From: Corynebacterium spheniscorum
GTDB lineage: Bacteria; Actinomycetota; Actinomycetes; Mycobacteriales; Mycobacteriaceae
Reading direction: 5' to 3'
Assembly: GCF_900113445.1 (NCBI RefSeq)
Contig: NZ_FOPJ01000003.1
Coordinates: forward strand, 62,001-126,000
Length of the DNA stretch: 64,000 nucleotides
The notes under the pieces are model-generated. The model was not told where the DNA came from, searched no databases, and saw only the letters and a program-made list of their open reading frames with translations. Shown here piece by piece: positions 1-8,897 of this stretch. Position 1 is the stretch's first letter. Each line of letters opens with the position of its first letter. Position numbers and translations under genes: made by a program.

Positions 1-1011
1 TCTTTGGTGGGGAAGAACTCCCCTTCTACGGAGGAATTGCGCTTGCCGGAGGGTTTGCGCTTCCTGCGGGATTCGATGGTGTCGACCGCGCTATCGATGG
101 TGTTGATGTACCTGGTGTTGGCGGTGATTTTGTTATTCCGCGCTGGTGAAGAGGTGGCGTTTGCGGCTTTTGATGGTGGGGCTACCTCGACGGGGAATTA
201 CTTTATGCAGGCGGTGAATCAAGGCCTGAAATTCGGTGTGGGTGTGGCTGTGATTCTGTTTGGTGTGCGCACCATCTTGGGTGAGTTGATCCCCGCATTC
301 CAAGGCATTGCGGCGAAGTTTGTGCCCGGCGCGATTCCGGCACTGGATTGCCCGATTGTGTTCCCCTATGCCCAAAATGCGGTGCTGATTGGGTTTATTT
401 CTTCCTTCATTGGTGGTTTGGTGGGGTTGGCTTTACTGGCGACCTGGTTGAACCCAATGTTTGGGGCGGCGTTGATTTTGCCGGGGTTGGTGCCCCACTT
501 CTTTACCGGTGGTGCTGCCGGTGTTTATGGCAATGCGACCGGCGGGCGCCGCGGTGCGGTATTCGGGGCCTTTGCTAATGGCGTGTTAATTACGCTGTTG
601 CCGGGCTTCTTGGTGTTGGTGTTGGGCTCCTTTGGTGAGGAGAACACGACCTTCGGGGATGCTGATTTTGGTTGGATCGGCATTCTTGCTGCTGGGGCTA
701 CGAAGCTTGGTGGGAACCTGGGGGCGCTCGCGGTGCTGCTGATTGGGCTTGTGCTCTTGGCGGTGGCGATTGTGGTGCAACGCAAGGCCGTTGATGGGCA
801 TTGGGATCCGGCACCGCATCGGCCGAAGGTGGGTGCGGCAACCGCTGTGGTTACTGGTGCTGCTGCTGGCGGTGCTGGTGGGCGTGCTGATGGGGAGGCG
901 GCATGCGGATCGGCTGCTGAGTCTGTGGGCGCCGTCGGGACCGTGCGGGATTACCCGAAGATTGCCCCGCCGAAGGGCGCTCCTACTCCCCCGCCGCCGC
1001 CTGAAGAATAG
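1..1011 (+). CDS. ulaA: PTS ascorbate-type transporter subunit IIC (UlaA/SgaT family), C-terminal part
   Basis: The gene enters from upstream of the window; the reading frame is open from base 1, so no start is assigned. About 336 codons are visible, against roughly 450-500 for the family. The protein is an integral membrane sugar-permease subunit of the ascorbate PTS type. Hydrophobic segments are seen near visible residues 25-46, 75-95, 123-146, 153-170, 190-210 and 222-258, with Gly/Pro-rich loops (FPYAQNAV, FTGGAAGVYGNATGG) typical of the IIC fold. The C-terminus is a cytoplasmic Ala/Gly/Pro tail ending PTPPPPPEE, without an attached IIA or IIB domain. IIA/IIB partners would be expected upstream. 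Family call is by recognition of the sequence; the actual substrate is inferred. Confidence 0.8.
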   Translation, partial: SLVGKNSPSTEELRLPEGLRFLRDSMVSTALSMVLMYLVLAVILLFRAGEEVAFAAFDGGATSTGNYFMQAVNQGLKFGVGVAVILFGVRTILGELIPAFQGIAAKFVPGAIPALDCPIVFPYAQNAVLIGFISSFIGGLVGLALLATWLNPMFGAALILPGLVPHFFTGGAAGVYGNATGGRRGAVFGAFANGVLITLLPGFLVLVLGSFGEENTTFGDADFGWIGILAAGATKLGGNLGALAVLLIGLVLLAVAIVVQRKAVDGHWDPAPHRPKVGAATAVVTGAAAGGAGGRADGEAACGSAAESVGAVGTVRDYPKIAPPKGAPTPPPPPEE

Positions 1012-1019
1012 GGCTGTGT

Positions 1020-1454
1020 TTAGGGGCGCTCCCATTCGGCGATGGGCCCCGGGATGAGAGTAAAGAGTGCGTTTAGTGGTGGCTGGGAGTAGTGCCAAGC
1101 ACTGCTTTCTAGCCACTGCGGGTCACGTTCTTGAAGTTTCTTGCGCAGGTGCTGGATTTCGAAGTCGACTTGTCCCTTAGTAACCATGATCTTTGAGGCC
1201 TGCGTGTGGGGGAAAAGAATTTTTGTGGCATCGAAGTTATAGCCACGTGCGCAAGCCTCGGCATGAATGCCCTGGAGGTAACAGCCGATGCTGGCAAGTG
1301 GGTCTTCTTGTTCCCGGAAGCGTAGGAGTTGCGGGTGTTGGCGGTAGCCGCGGGTGTGGCCGGCTAAAACTTTTTGGGCCAGGAGGGTTTCTCGCCAGCA
1401 CGCAACGAGGCCTTTGCTATCTAGCAGGCTGGGGTGAATGCTCCATAGACGCAT
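1020..1454 (-). CDS. Pyrimidine dimer DNA glycosylase (Pyr_excise family)
   Basis: A 144-residue protein resembling the bacterial Pyr_excise family, relatives of T4 endonuclease V that start base excision repair of UV-induced pyrimidine dimers. The N-terminus MRLWSIHPSLLDSKGLVACW and the following LAQKVLAGHTRGYRQHPQLLRF block are the family signature. It starts 24 bases downstream of the TetR gene stop on the same strand and may be cotranscribed with it. No good Shine-Dalgarno precedes the ATG, so the start rests on the family N-terminus. It converges with the PTS gene, eight bases apart, leaving almost no room for a terminator. The catalytic residue was not assigned. Confidence 0.75.
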   Translation of the reverse strand: MRLWSIHPSLLDSKGLVACWRETLLAQKVLAGHTRGYRQHPQLLRFREQEDPLASIGCYLQGIHAEACARGYNFDATKILFPHTQASKIMVTKGQVDFEIQHLRKKLQERDPQWLESSAWHYSQPPLNALFTLIPGPIAEWERP

Positions 1455-1478
1455 GATGTGTTTGTTGATGCCGCCTTG

Positions 1479-2135
1479 CTAAAAGAGGGGGAATTGGTTG
1501 GGGTCAGGGTCGTGCTCGGCATTAGGGTGTGCATCGGCTTCGCGCACAGGGCGGCCGGTGAGGTGCCATTGCACCACCGGAGCGCAGCAATCCACAATGC
1601 CTTCAATATCGAGGCGCTTTAGTTCTGGTTGTTCAAGGAAGACTTTGCCGGCGAAGAACCCGAAGAGTGTGGTTTGGGCGAGGTCTACCCGAAGGTCTGC
1701 ATCGGGGTAGCCGGCGGCGCTAAGTTCGCGGCGGATACGACCCCAAAAGACAATATCGAGGCGTTCGCGCATATCCCTAAAAGAACCGGGTTCTTCCACG
1801 ATGGCGCGTACGCGGGCGATATAGCTAGGCCCCATTGGTGACAACCACAGTTCGGCCATAAGGCGGGTGACTGCTTCTCCAGCGGTATCAGGGCCGATGT
1901 CTTTGAGCCGTTTGGCGAGATCCAATGGATCAATGGGGGTTTTGGTGGCGATTTCGTAGAGGTTTCTTTTATTGCCGAAGTGGTGGGCAATCAGTGCCAC
2001 ATCTACTTCTGCGGCCTGTGCGATATCTCGCACCGTGGTTTTGCTGAAGCCGCGTTGGGGGAAGAGCGTGCGCGCGGCAGCGAGAATTCTTTCGCGTCCG
2101 GGCAGCTCAATGAGCGCGTCTTCCTGTTTGGCCAT
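1479..2135 (-). CDS. TetR family transcriptional regulator
   Basis: A 218-residue one-component repressor. An N-terminal TetR-type helix-turn-helix is visible around residues 15-60 (RERILAAARTLFPQRGFSKT, TVRDIAQAAEVDVALIAHHF, GNKRNLYEIA), followed by a helical ligand-binding/dimerisation domain. The ligand and targets cannot be told from the sequence. It lies downstream of the large exonuclease gene, separated by a strong hairpin, and upstream of the DNA glycosylase gene, so it may control itself and that gene. No clear palindromic operator was recognised immediately before the start. Confidence 0.85.
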   Translation of the reverse strand: MAKQEDALIELPGRERILAAARTLFPQRGFSKTTVRDIAQAAEVDVALIAHHFGNKRNLYEIATKTPIDPLDLAKRLKDIGPDTAGEAVTRLMAELWLSPMGPSYIARVRAIVEEPGSFRDMRERLDIVFWGRIRRELSAAGYPDADLRVDLAQTTLFGFFAGKVFLEQPELKRLDIEGIVDCCAPVVQWHLTGRPVREADAHPNAEHDPDPNQFPLF

Positions 2136-2220
2136 GGTGTGTGGTGTTCGGTGGGCTTTCTTCTACTGATCGCGAGGAGGGACCTCGCGCGTATGGAACA
2201 TCGCTGGGCGGTGAAACATA

Positions 2221-2301
2221 AAGCGGGCATTGCCCTACACCTATGTGCTTGTGCACTTTGTGTGACTGTGCACTTCGGTGCTTGTGTGGCAATGCCCGCT
2301 T
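2221..2301 (-). terminator. Long stem-loop between the exonuclease and tetR genes
   Basis: Perfect 14-bp inverted repeat, AAGCGGGCATTGCC at 2221-2234 and GGCAATGCCCGCTT at 2288-2301. The pairing continues inward through GTGTGG/CTACAC with small defects, and the loop has a second GTGCAC-based hairpin. On the minus strand the stem is followed by TTTATGTTTC, so it probably ends the exonuclease transcript. The length (about 80 nt) is unusual for a simple terminator. Confidence 0.6.
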
Positions 2302-2377
2302 ATTATCCCCTACCGAGAGTGTTTTCCGGGTTAATAAGGGCCCAAAGCTCACCTCGGTATGTCGCAGCGACTATTTG

Positions 2378-5300
2378 CTAGAGGGATCGGAGCAGATCCT
2401 CGAGTTCTTGATCGCGGCGATCCCACATGGCAGAAATGATCCTGCGGCGTGGGGTCTCAGGGGTTAAGCCAATGGCTTCAGCAAGAATCTTCATGGCCGC
2501 TGCCCCATCGAGTTGGGTGGGATCATGCAGATCATCGAAGCCAGTGGCATTGAGGAGTTTGGCTACCGGCTCGCTGGTCTCAACGCTATCGGTGGCTTTG
2601 GTGACCTCGAATTTATTGGGACCAAAGTGCAGCCACACGCGTTGGCCTTCTTCTACCTCAAGGTGTTCGAGGAAACGCCGGATAGTGGAGGTGGCGTAAG
2701 TGTTCGCACGCCAGCTAAAGGTTTGCGGCCCCAGTTCGCTCGGTACCTGCACTTGCCCATTGAAGGGCACGTCATAAAGCGCGGCGATAGCGCCGGGCAC
2801 CGGCATTCCGGAGCCACGTAGTGCATCCGAGTTGACGGTGAGGAGCAAGGACCACACGCCATCGCGAAGATAAAGGCCGCGGGCTTCTTGAGGGGTTGCC
2901 TCATTGACTGCCTCAACAGTGGATTTAAATACGCGCCCATTACGGATCTCGAACTCCGGGCTACTGGCATAAGACAGCAGGGACTTCGGGGAGGCCCCGT
3001 ATCGGACTACTTCGCGTTGGAGCTTCTTTAAGGAAGCTCCTTGGCTACCGGCCTCTTCAATGCGGCGGCGTAGGAAATCAGTGATGGTGGTCCACTCTTC
3101 TAGCCCCCACTCAGTTAAGGCCCAACGGTCTAACCCGCAGCGGTGCACCCGTGGGTCCAGGCTAAGAGCATTGGCGATGGATCGCTTGGAACGATCCTTC
3201 ATCATCTTCGCCAGGGCATCGCCACTCATGGGGTTATTGCGAATGGACAGTTCAGCGATTGCGCGGTCCACCACGGTGCCTTGTTTGGTGCGGGCTAACC
3301 CGCCACGTACCCAAGCGCGTTGGGTTTTGCGTAGCCGGGCGGTGAGATCTTTGGGGCTGGTGCCCATAGCTTCGGCAAGCTCCGAGACATCAGCAACACC
3401 ATATTGATCAGCGAATCTGTCAATGGCTTCTTCTAGGCGTTCATCAGCACCTTCGAGGATCAACCACTCTTGGTCCAAACGCCACTGCTGCTTCGCCAAG
3501 GCAGCAAGATCCAGCAGGAAATGCCGGCTGGTAGCCGTGGGTTCCTTGAGCATTGGGAGCGCATCGAGGAGTTCTTCTTTGCGCATCCAAGGATCAATGC
3601 GCTGCCCTATCGCAGTGATCAGCACATTAAGCGCCGGGCAGTTCTCATCCACCTCAGCTTGAAGAGCACGTGCAAGTTGACGGACGCGTTCGCGGGTGAC
3701 CCGCAGTTTCTTGCCAATATCTTCGAGGGTTTTATTGCCCTGGAAGCGCTTTTGGAAGATGAAGGCATAGCGCTCATCGGCACCGAGCGCGCGGAGGAAC
3801 TCTAGGCGAGCTTCTTCGATGATCTCCGCGGTGGGGTCAGTAATGGCCATGGCCTGGCGTACCGCGGTAGGTAGATTCTCATCATCCTTGTTCGGCCATT
3901 GGCCGGTCAGTGCCGCCCAACCGCTCAGCAGACGAAGATGCGACTCAACGGTTTGGCCCTCATCATCAGCGTGATAAACATCTGGGGTGATCAGTTCATC
4001 GCCGGGCTCTTCATAGATGCTTTCTAGGTCACCATCGAGCAGTTCCGGGTTGATTTCTTCGGTAAGTTCCTCGGATTGATCATCACCGGAGTCCCATTCA
4101 TCAAGCGCTAGGAGCACAACGCTATAGACCAGGCTTTGCAGCCGCATACGGCCCACACCGGGCACACCTTCAAGGTCACTAACCCGAGCGCGTAGCGGTT
4201 CTGGGTAGCGAGCGAACCAGCGGGAAACCACCAGTTGATCTGGTTGCAAACCAGTAGGCCGCATCTGCGGGGTCAACGCCGGACTGATATCGGAAAGCTG
4301 CTCATCGTGGTGTTGAGTGAGCCACTCTTCAGCCACATTGGTGGCAGTGTGCGTGATCCGCGGATCAACTACCAGCCAGGGGAAAATCTCCTGCCACTGA
4401 ATACTGAGGGAATCCGCCGTAGCATCACTGCTGTGGGGTTGAGTGCTTTTAGCTGCTTCCTCTTGTGCCTCTGGCTCACTGCGCGCATTGAGATACGCGC
4501 GATAACCGGCACCCGTGCCGGTTGGGGATTCTGCTGCGGGCTCCCCTAGTTTTTGAAGCACATTGAAAGCAGAGTTGCGGGTGTCATCTGCCTCCTTCAG
4601 CATCTCTTCAAGTTTCACGCCATGAGCAGCGGTGGGCTCAGTGGTCTGCTCAGCAGTCTCGGCAGTATCTTCGGCGCTGATCTCGGCAAGATCAGGTTCT
4701 TGGTCCACCAGATCTTGAAGCAGGCGGGTGAAGGTGGGTTCATCAACCACCGGCACCCCAAAGCGGCGGGCACGCTGCATTTTGCCGGACATCGAATCCA
4801 GGTCTGCGCTTACAAGCAGTTTGGAGTTTTGTCGAATACCGCCGACATTAAGACCAGCAGCAGTGGCGCGGGCTTCCCACTCTTCACGAGGTAGCGCCAA
4901 GGCACCGGTGAAGGTCACGCGATCACCAGGTAATAGCTCAAGGGCGGACTCGTTGAAGGAGCCGGCCTTGCGGGATTCTGCTGGGGTGGCCAGCAATTTG
5001 GTGACGCGGGAATGCGGCACCTGGAGTTCATCGGCGATACGGATAATCCAGCTGCGTTCAGCTGGGGTGACGACCCCATCAGCCCAGGCATCAACAGCCA
5101 GGGAACGCAGGAAGCGATCATGTAGTTCGGCCACATCATCGGCGCCAAGCTGGTACTTAGAGGCCAGCTCAACGAGGGCTTCGACTTCACCTTCATCAAG
5201 GCGGCCATCAACCAACACATCAGCTAAGAGGTTGAGGTACTCACGGGCAGCTTCATCACTGTTATAGGAGGAGGTGCTAGCAGCCAAGCGGGCAAGCCAA

Positions 5301-5920
5301 TGTTCCTTAGCAACATCAACGCTCGTATCCTTGCGCGGCAGCACTGGGGCGCTATCGAGGCCGTTCAGAGCATCGAGGTTGAGGTTGAGTACCTCGCAGC
5401 TATCAAGGTAGCCACGCATTTTCGGCAGGAAGTGCCTAAATAGTTCAGCGGTAGCTTCCGCATCACCTAAAGCGGCATGCGGGTGGCGATTATTAATACC
5501 AGCAACCTTGAGGCAGTCAGAGAGTTTGCGGACATGCCCATCGAGATAGCGCTGCGCCATAGCTTGGGTGCATAGCGTCCAATCAATATTTTCTGGAAGC
5601 TGCACCTGGAGGCGTTGGAATTCATTGCGCAGGAAGCGGGTTTCAAAGGGGGCGTTGTGGGCGACCATAACGCGGCCATTGATGCGTTGGGCGAATTCTT
5701 TCGCTACTTCGGAAAACCGTGGTGCCCCAGCGACCATGCTGGGTTGGATGCCATGGACGTTGGCGTTATCGAAGTGGCGGTCTGGTTGCACCAGGGTTTG
5801 CCATTTTTCTTGCGCGTTGCCTTCAGCATCAAGGGTGACCACCCCAATTTCTAGGACGCGATCCGAGGGCCTAAAACCGGTCGTTTCGAAGTCCAGGACA
5901 GCAAAAGATGGACTATTCAT
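2378..5920 (-). CDS. Large multidomain DEDDh exonuclease with BRCT, HhH-like and sigma-70 region 4-like segments
   Basis: A 1180-residue protein. Residues 5-165 are a DnaQ/epsilon-like DEDDh exonuclease: D10 and E12 in DFETTG, H88-N-A-P-F-E93, and H148...D153. The usual Asp of the second motif is Glu here. Residues 220-310 are a helical TerB-like module. Residues 328-402 are a BRCT domain (GDRVTFTGAL...NSKLLVSADL). Residues 430-505 are acidic and low-complexity. Residues 582-600 resemble a helix-hairpin-helix (LEGVPGVGRMRLQSLVYSV). Residues 715-752 match a sigma-70 region 4 helix-turn-helix (TLEDIGKKLRVTRERVRQLA). The rest carries winged-helix-like stretches. A good GGAG precedes the ATG. It looks like a stand-alone DNA repair or processing nuclease rather than replicative epsilon. 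The function of the C-terminal half is unknown. Confidence 0.75.
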   Translation of the reverse strand: MNSPSFAVLDFETTGFRPSDRVLEIGVVTLDAEGNAQEKWQTLVQPDRHFDNANVHGIQPSMVAGAPRFSEVAKEFAQRINGRVMVAHNAPFETRFLRNEFQRLQVQLPENIDWTLCTQAMAQRYLDGHVRKLSDCLKVAGINNRHPHAALGDAEATAELFRHFLPKMRGYLDSCEVLNLNLDALNGLDSAPVLPRKDTSVDVAKEHWLARLAASTSSYNSDEAAREYLNLLADVLVDGRLDEGEVEALVELASKYQLGADDVAELHDRFLRSLAVDAWADGVVTPAERSWIIRIADELQVPHSRVTKLLATPAESRKAGSFNESALELLPGDRVTFTGALALPREEWEARATAAGLNVGGIRQNSKLLVSADLDSMSGKMQRARRFGVPVVDEPTFTRLLQDLVDQEPDLAEISAEDTAETAEQTTEPTAAHGVKLEEMLKEADDTRNSAFNVLQKLGEPAAESPTGTGAGYRAYLNARSEPEAQEEAAKSTQPHSSDATADSLSIQWQEIFPWLVVDPRITHTATNVAEEWLTQHHDEQLSDISPALTPQMRPTGLQPDQLVVSRWFARYPEPLRARVSDLEGVPGVGRMRLQSLVYSVVLLALDEWDSGDDQSEELTEEINPELLDGDLESIYEEPGDELITPDVYHADDEGQTVESHLRLLSGWAALTGQWPNKDDENLPTAVRQAMAITDPTAEIIEEARLEFLRALGADERYAFIFQKRFQGNKTLEDIGKKLRVTRERVRQLARALQAEVDENCPALNVLITAIGQRIDPWMRKEELLDALPMLKEPTATSRHFLLDLAALAKQQWRLDQEWLILEGADERLEEAIDRFADQYGVADVSELAEAMGTSPKDLTARLRKTQRAWVRGGLARTKQGTVVDRAIAELSIRNNPMSGDALAKMMKDRSKRSIANALSLDPRVHRCGLDRWALTEWGLEEWTTITDFLRRRIEEAGSQGASLKKLQREVVRYGASPKSLLSYASSPEFEIRNGRVFKSTVEAVNEATPQEARGLYLRDGVWSLLLTVNSDALRGSGMPVPGAIAALYDVPFNGQVQVPSELGPQTFSWRANTYATSTIRRFLEHLEVEEGQRVWLHFGPNKFEVTKATDSVETSEPVAKLLNATGFDDLHDPTQLDGAAAMKILAEAIGLTPETPRRRIISAMWDRRDQELEDLLRSL

Positions 5921-6062
5921 TGCTAGATCTCCTCAGTGGCCAGGAGCATTTATCTGGCTGGGTTTATTGAGCAAGTTTTCACTTGGTGTTTTTAACTATT
6001 GGGGACCTTAGCAACGCTGAGGGGTCACACCCTGATCAGTTATCGCCTAGGGTTTCGAAGAA

Positions 6063-6764
6063 TTAGGAAAGTACCTGGTGGAAGGGGCCATTATCTTCCT
6101 GTCCTTCCGCTGGCACCGCGGTGGTGGCAATGACATAACCATTGCGAATCATCCACCGCCCACGGATAAAGGGAACCGGAGTGGGGCGAACCAGAAGATA
6201 GGACACGAAGGTGCCATCTAGGCGCAGATCAATTTCCGCGTCTTCGAAACCTAACCAGCGATGCGTCATCGGGAACCACGCTTTATAGGTTGCTTCCTTG
6301 GCGCAGAACAACAAGCGATCCGGGGCTGGGATCCCAGCATCAGCAAGTTTTTCGAGCCTGGGGAGTTCCCCGGGGCGCGCAATAGAGCCCAGGATTCCTT
6401 CTGGCAGGGGTTCTGCTGGTTCGGCATCTAAGCCCATGGAGCGCACCGACCAGGTGGGGGCGACAACAGCGGCGCGGAAACCATTGGTGTGGGTTAAGGA
6501 GCCGCACACACCATCAGGCCATAGTGGCATGCCGCGGTCCCCGCGAAGTACTGGTAGGCCATTGCCTAAACCTAGTTCTTTTAAGGCGCGGTGGGCGCAC
6601 CAGCGGGCATCACCGAATTCGGCTTTGCGTAGGCGCACAGAATGCGACACCACGGCTTGCTCTAGGGGGTGAAGGTGCCGGAAGTTTTCTAAATCGGGGT
6701 TGCTCATGTCGACTGTGACATAGCACCAGCGTGCTTCGGCTGGGAAAAGAGCGGAGTCAAGCAT
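6063..6764 (-). CDS. pptT: 4'-phosphopantetheinyl transferase, PptT type
   Basis: A 233-residue Sfp-type transferase that moves phosphopantetheine from CoA to carrier proteins (Pks13-like, siderophore and mycolate-pathway enzymes in this order). Seen: DARWCAH near the N-terminus, GLDAE at about 111-115 (metal-binding acidic residues) and FCAKEATYKAW at about 153-163, the WxxKEAxYK-type motif. The start is ATG at 6764, because the mature N-terminus MLDSALFP matches the family and a strong GGGAGGGGAGG lies just upstream. A longer in-frame start at 6833 would run into the previous gene. The start overlaps the stop of the upstream phosphoesterase gene (TAATG), which suggests translational coupling. 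In mycobacteria the same pair is PptT with its hydrolase PptH. Confidence 0.9.
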   Translation of the reverse strand: MLDSALFPAEARWCYVTVDMSNPDLENFRHLHPLEQAVVSHSVRLRKAEFGDARWCAHRALKELGLGNGLPVLRGDRGMPLWPDGVCGSLTHTNGFRAAVVAPTWSVRSMGLDAEPAEPLPEGILGSIARPGELPRLEKLADAGIPAPDRLLFCAKEATYKAWFPMTHRWLGFEDAEIDLRLDGTFVSYLLVRPTPVPFIRGRWMIRNGYVIATTAVPAEGQEDNGPFHQVLS

Positions 6765-7573
6765 TAGTTCCTCCCCTCCCCCATCGTCATCACCGGATAG
6801 GGCCAGGGTTGTGGGTGTTTCCTTTTCTCCCACTCACGTGGGTAGCCCAAGGAGACCTCAGTATGCGGCACCCCATTGACCTTGATGGTCCCGGGTAGGT
6901 GCAGGTGCCCGTAGATGACTTCGCGGGCACGGTACCGGGTCGCCCAGGCGCGGGTGTGTCGGGTTCCGCACCATAAGGCGAGTTCTGCTTGGGCGAGGCG
7001 GTCCGTTGGTTCTTGGACCAAGGGCCAGTGGTTAATCAAAATTGTTTCGCCCTCGATCCGACTGAGCCTCTTAATGGAGTAAGTCAGTCGATCCCAACAC
7101 CACGCCCGGATATCTGCGAAAGGTGCGATGGCGAATTCATCGGTCATCAGGATGCGTTTTTCGCGGGCTTGTTCCAGCGCTGCTTCCACGGTCATTCCAG
7201 CAGGCCGGAAGGAATAGTCGTAGAGGGTGAAAAGCGGTGCGATGGTCACCCCATCGAAAACCGCGTAGGGGTCTTCTGGGGTGAGTACATCGATCTCACG
7301 GCAGCCATCAACCAGTTGGGTGTATTTATCGCGGCCGCGGTGGGTGTCATTGGCGCGGGAGAAGAGTTCATGGTTCCCGGGTGCCCAGATGACGGTGTGG
7401 AAGCGGGCTTTGAGATCCGAGAGGATATCGAGGACTAATTCGGTTCGCTCTGCGACATCACCAGCGACAATCAACCAGTCCGAGGGGTCGGCTGGTTGAA
7501 TATCTGGCACCCTTTCTAAGTTGGCGGGCACCGAGGCGTGCAAGTCTGCAACTGCCCAGAGCGTGGTGGTCAT
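6764..7573 (-). CDS. Metallophosphoesterase, PptH-like phosphopantetheinyl hydrolase candidate
   Basis: A 269-residue calcineurin-like phosphoesterase. The dimetal motifs are in order: ADLHAS (DxH) near residue 9, VAGDVAE near 38, PGNHELF near 66, NHWPL near 181 and YGHLHLPG (GHxH) near 221. It overlaps the pptT start by one base. In Mycobacterium tuberculosis the gene beside pptT encodes PptH, a hydrolase that removes phosphopantetheine from carrier proteins and opposes PptT. The identical arrangement here makes that the best guess, but it is an inference from family and context. The ATG start gives the canonical N-terminal beta strand TTTLWAVADLH. Confidence 0.8.
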   Translation of the reverse strand: MTTTLWAVADLHASVPANLERVPDIQPADPSDWLIVAGDVAERTELVLDILSDLKARFHTVIWAPGNHELFSRANDTHRGRDKYTQLVDGCREIDVLTPEDPYAVFDGVTIAPLFTLYDYSFRPAGMTVEAALEQAREKRILMTDEFAIAPFADIRAWCWDRLTYSIKRLSRIEGETILINHWPLVQEPTDRLAQAELALWCGTRHTRAWATRYRAREVIYGHLHLPGTIKVNGVPHTEVSLGYPREWEKRKHPQPWPYPVMTMGEGRN

Positions 7574-7574
7574 A

Positions 7575-8897
7575 TTATTTTGCCCATTTCATGGACTTAA
7601 AGCGCCACACCACGAAGACGAGGCGCAGCAAGATGAAGGCGGTGAGGCCCATCCAGATGCCGGTGAGGCCACCGTCAACGAGATAAGCGATCAGCACACC
7701 AGGGATAAAACCTAAGAGTACCGAGACCATGGTGGCATTGCGTAGGAATACTGCATCGGAGGCACCCAAAAGCACCCCATCGAGGGCGAAGACCACACCA
7801 CCGGCAATAATCATGCCCACCATTAACCACCAGGGCCCGGAGGTCATAGCGTGAATAACACCTTCATCGTGGGTGAAGATCCCGGGGATAATGCCCACCC
7901 CGGCAGCAGCAACGCCTGCCACCCCAATGGAGAATACGAAGGAATAGAAGGTCACCCGGATGCCGACCTTCTTGGCGATCTCAACGCTGCCGCGCCCAAG
8001 GGCTGCGCCGGTAAGGGTTTGGGCGGCAATGGCTAGGGAATCCAGGATAAGGGTGATGAAGTTCCAGAGTTGGAGTTGCACCTGGTGTGCGGCCAGCGCG
8101 TGTTGGCCAAAGCGTCCGGCTACGGCGGCGGCGGAAATGAAGGCCACCTGGAAGCTTAGGGAACGAAGAATCAGGTCGCGGCCTAGGATGAGCTGTTGTT
8201 TCATCACCTCAGGTTTTGGTGCCCAGGTGCCGTGGTGTTCTTTCCATAAGGTGAAAAGGAAAAGCCCGGCGGTAATAAGCACCCCGGTGAGGTTGGCAAT
8301 AGCGGAACCCTGGATACCCATACGCCCCACTAAGAAGGGCACCAACAAGGCCCCGGGGATGACACCGGCGAGGGTGAAATAGAGGGGGCGTTTGGTGTCT
8401 TGGATGCCGCGGAGCCACCCATTGCCGGCCATGATGCACAAGATGAAGGGCACGCCGATAGCGGCGATGCGAAGCCAGCGGGTGGATTCGGCGGCTACGG
8501 CACTATCCACCGCGATAGCGCTGGTAAGCCAGGGGGCGCCGAGGATCACGATGGTGGCGATCACCAGGCCCACACCTAAGGCCACCCAGGTGGCTTGTAC
8601 GCCTTCTTCGATGGCTTCATCGCGCTTGCCGGAACCATAAAGGCGGGAAGCGCGGGCGGTGGTGCCGTAGCTGAGGAAGGTGAGCTGGGTGGTGACTTGG
8701 GCTTGGATGGTGGTGGCTGCACCGAGGGCTGCGAGTGCGGTGGCGCCGAGTCGGCCGACTACTGCGGTATCAAGCAGGAGGTAGAGCGGGGTGGCTGCCA
8801 GCACGCCGAGTGCGGGGAAAGCGAGTGCAAAGATATCGCGGGCAGACACATTATGGGTTGTGTCCGCCTGCGATTGTTGGGTTGAGGCGGGGGTCAT
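7575..8897 (-). CDS. MATE family efflux transporter (DinF-like)
   Basis: A 440-residue integral membrane protein with about twelve hydrophobic segments in two similar halves, the MATE multidrug/toxin extrusion fold. Recognisable family segments are FALAFPALGVLAATPLYLLL at the N-terminus and FAGNGWLRG-like GNGWLRGIQDTK in the middle. It starts with ATG overlapping the stop of the DHH phosphoesterase gene (ATGA), so the two are coupled. Members of this family use sodium or proton gradients to export cationic compounds; the substrate here is unknown. The same neighbour relationship (DinF-like MATE after nrnA) occurs in mycobacteria. Confidence 0.9.
   Translation of the reverse strand: MTPASTQQSQADTTHNVSARDIFALAFPALGVLAATPLYLLLDTAVVGRLGATALAALGAATTIQAQVTTQLTFLSYGTTARASRLYGSGKRDEAIEEGVQATWVALGVGLVIATIVILGAPWLTSAIAVDSAVAAESTRWLRIAAIGVPFILCIMAGNGWLRGIQDTKRPLYFTLAGVIPGALLVPFLVGRMGIQGSAIANLTGVLITAGLFLFTLWKEHHGTWAPKPEVMKQQLILGRDLILRSLSFQVAFISAAAVAGRFGQHALAAHQVQLQLWNFITLILDSLAIAAQTLTGAALGRGSVEIAKKVGIRVTFYSFVFSIGVAGVAAAGVGIIPGIFTHDEGVIHAMTSGPWWLMVGMIIAGGVVFALDGVLLGASDAVFLRNATMVSVLLGFIPGVLIAYLVDGGLTGIWMGLTAFILLRLVFVVWRFKSMKWAK

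Noticed and set aside
4..1011. TTG at position 4 as the true start of the PTS gene
   Set aside because: The frame is open to the left edge and the protein lacks the N-terminal third of the family, so the gene begins outside the window.
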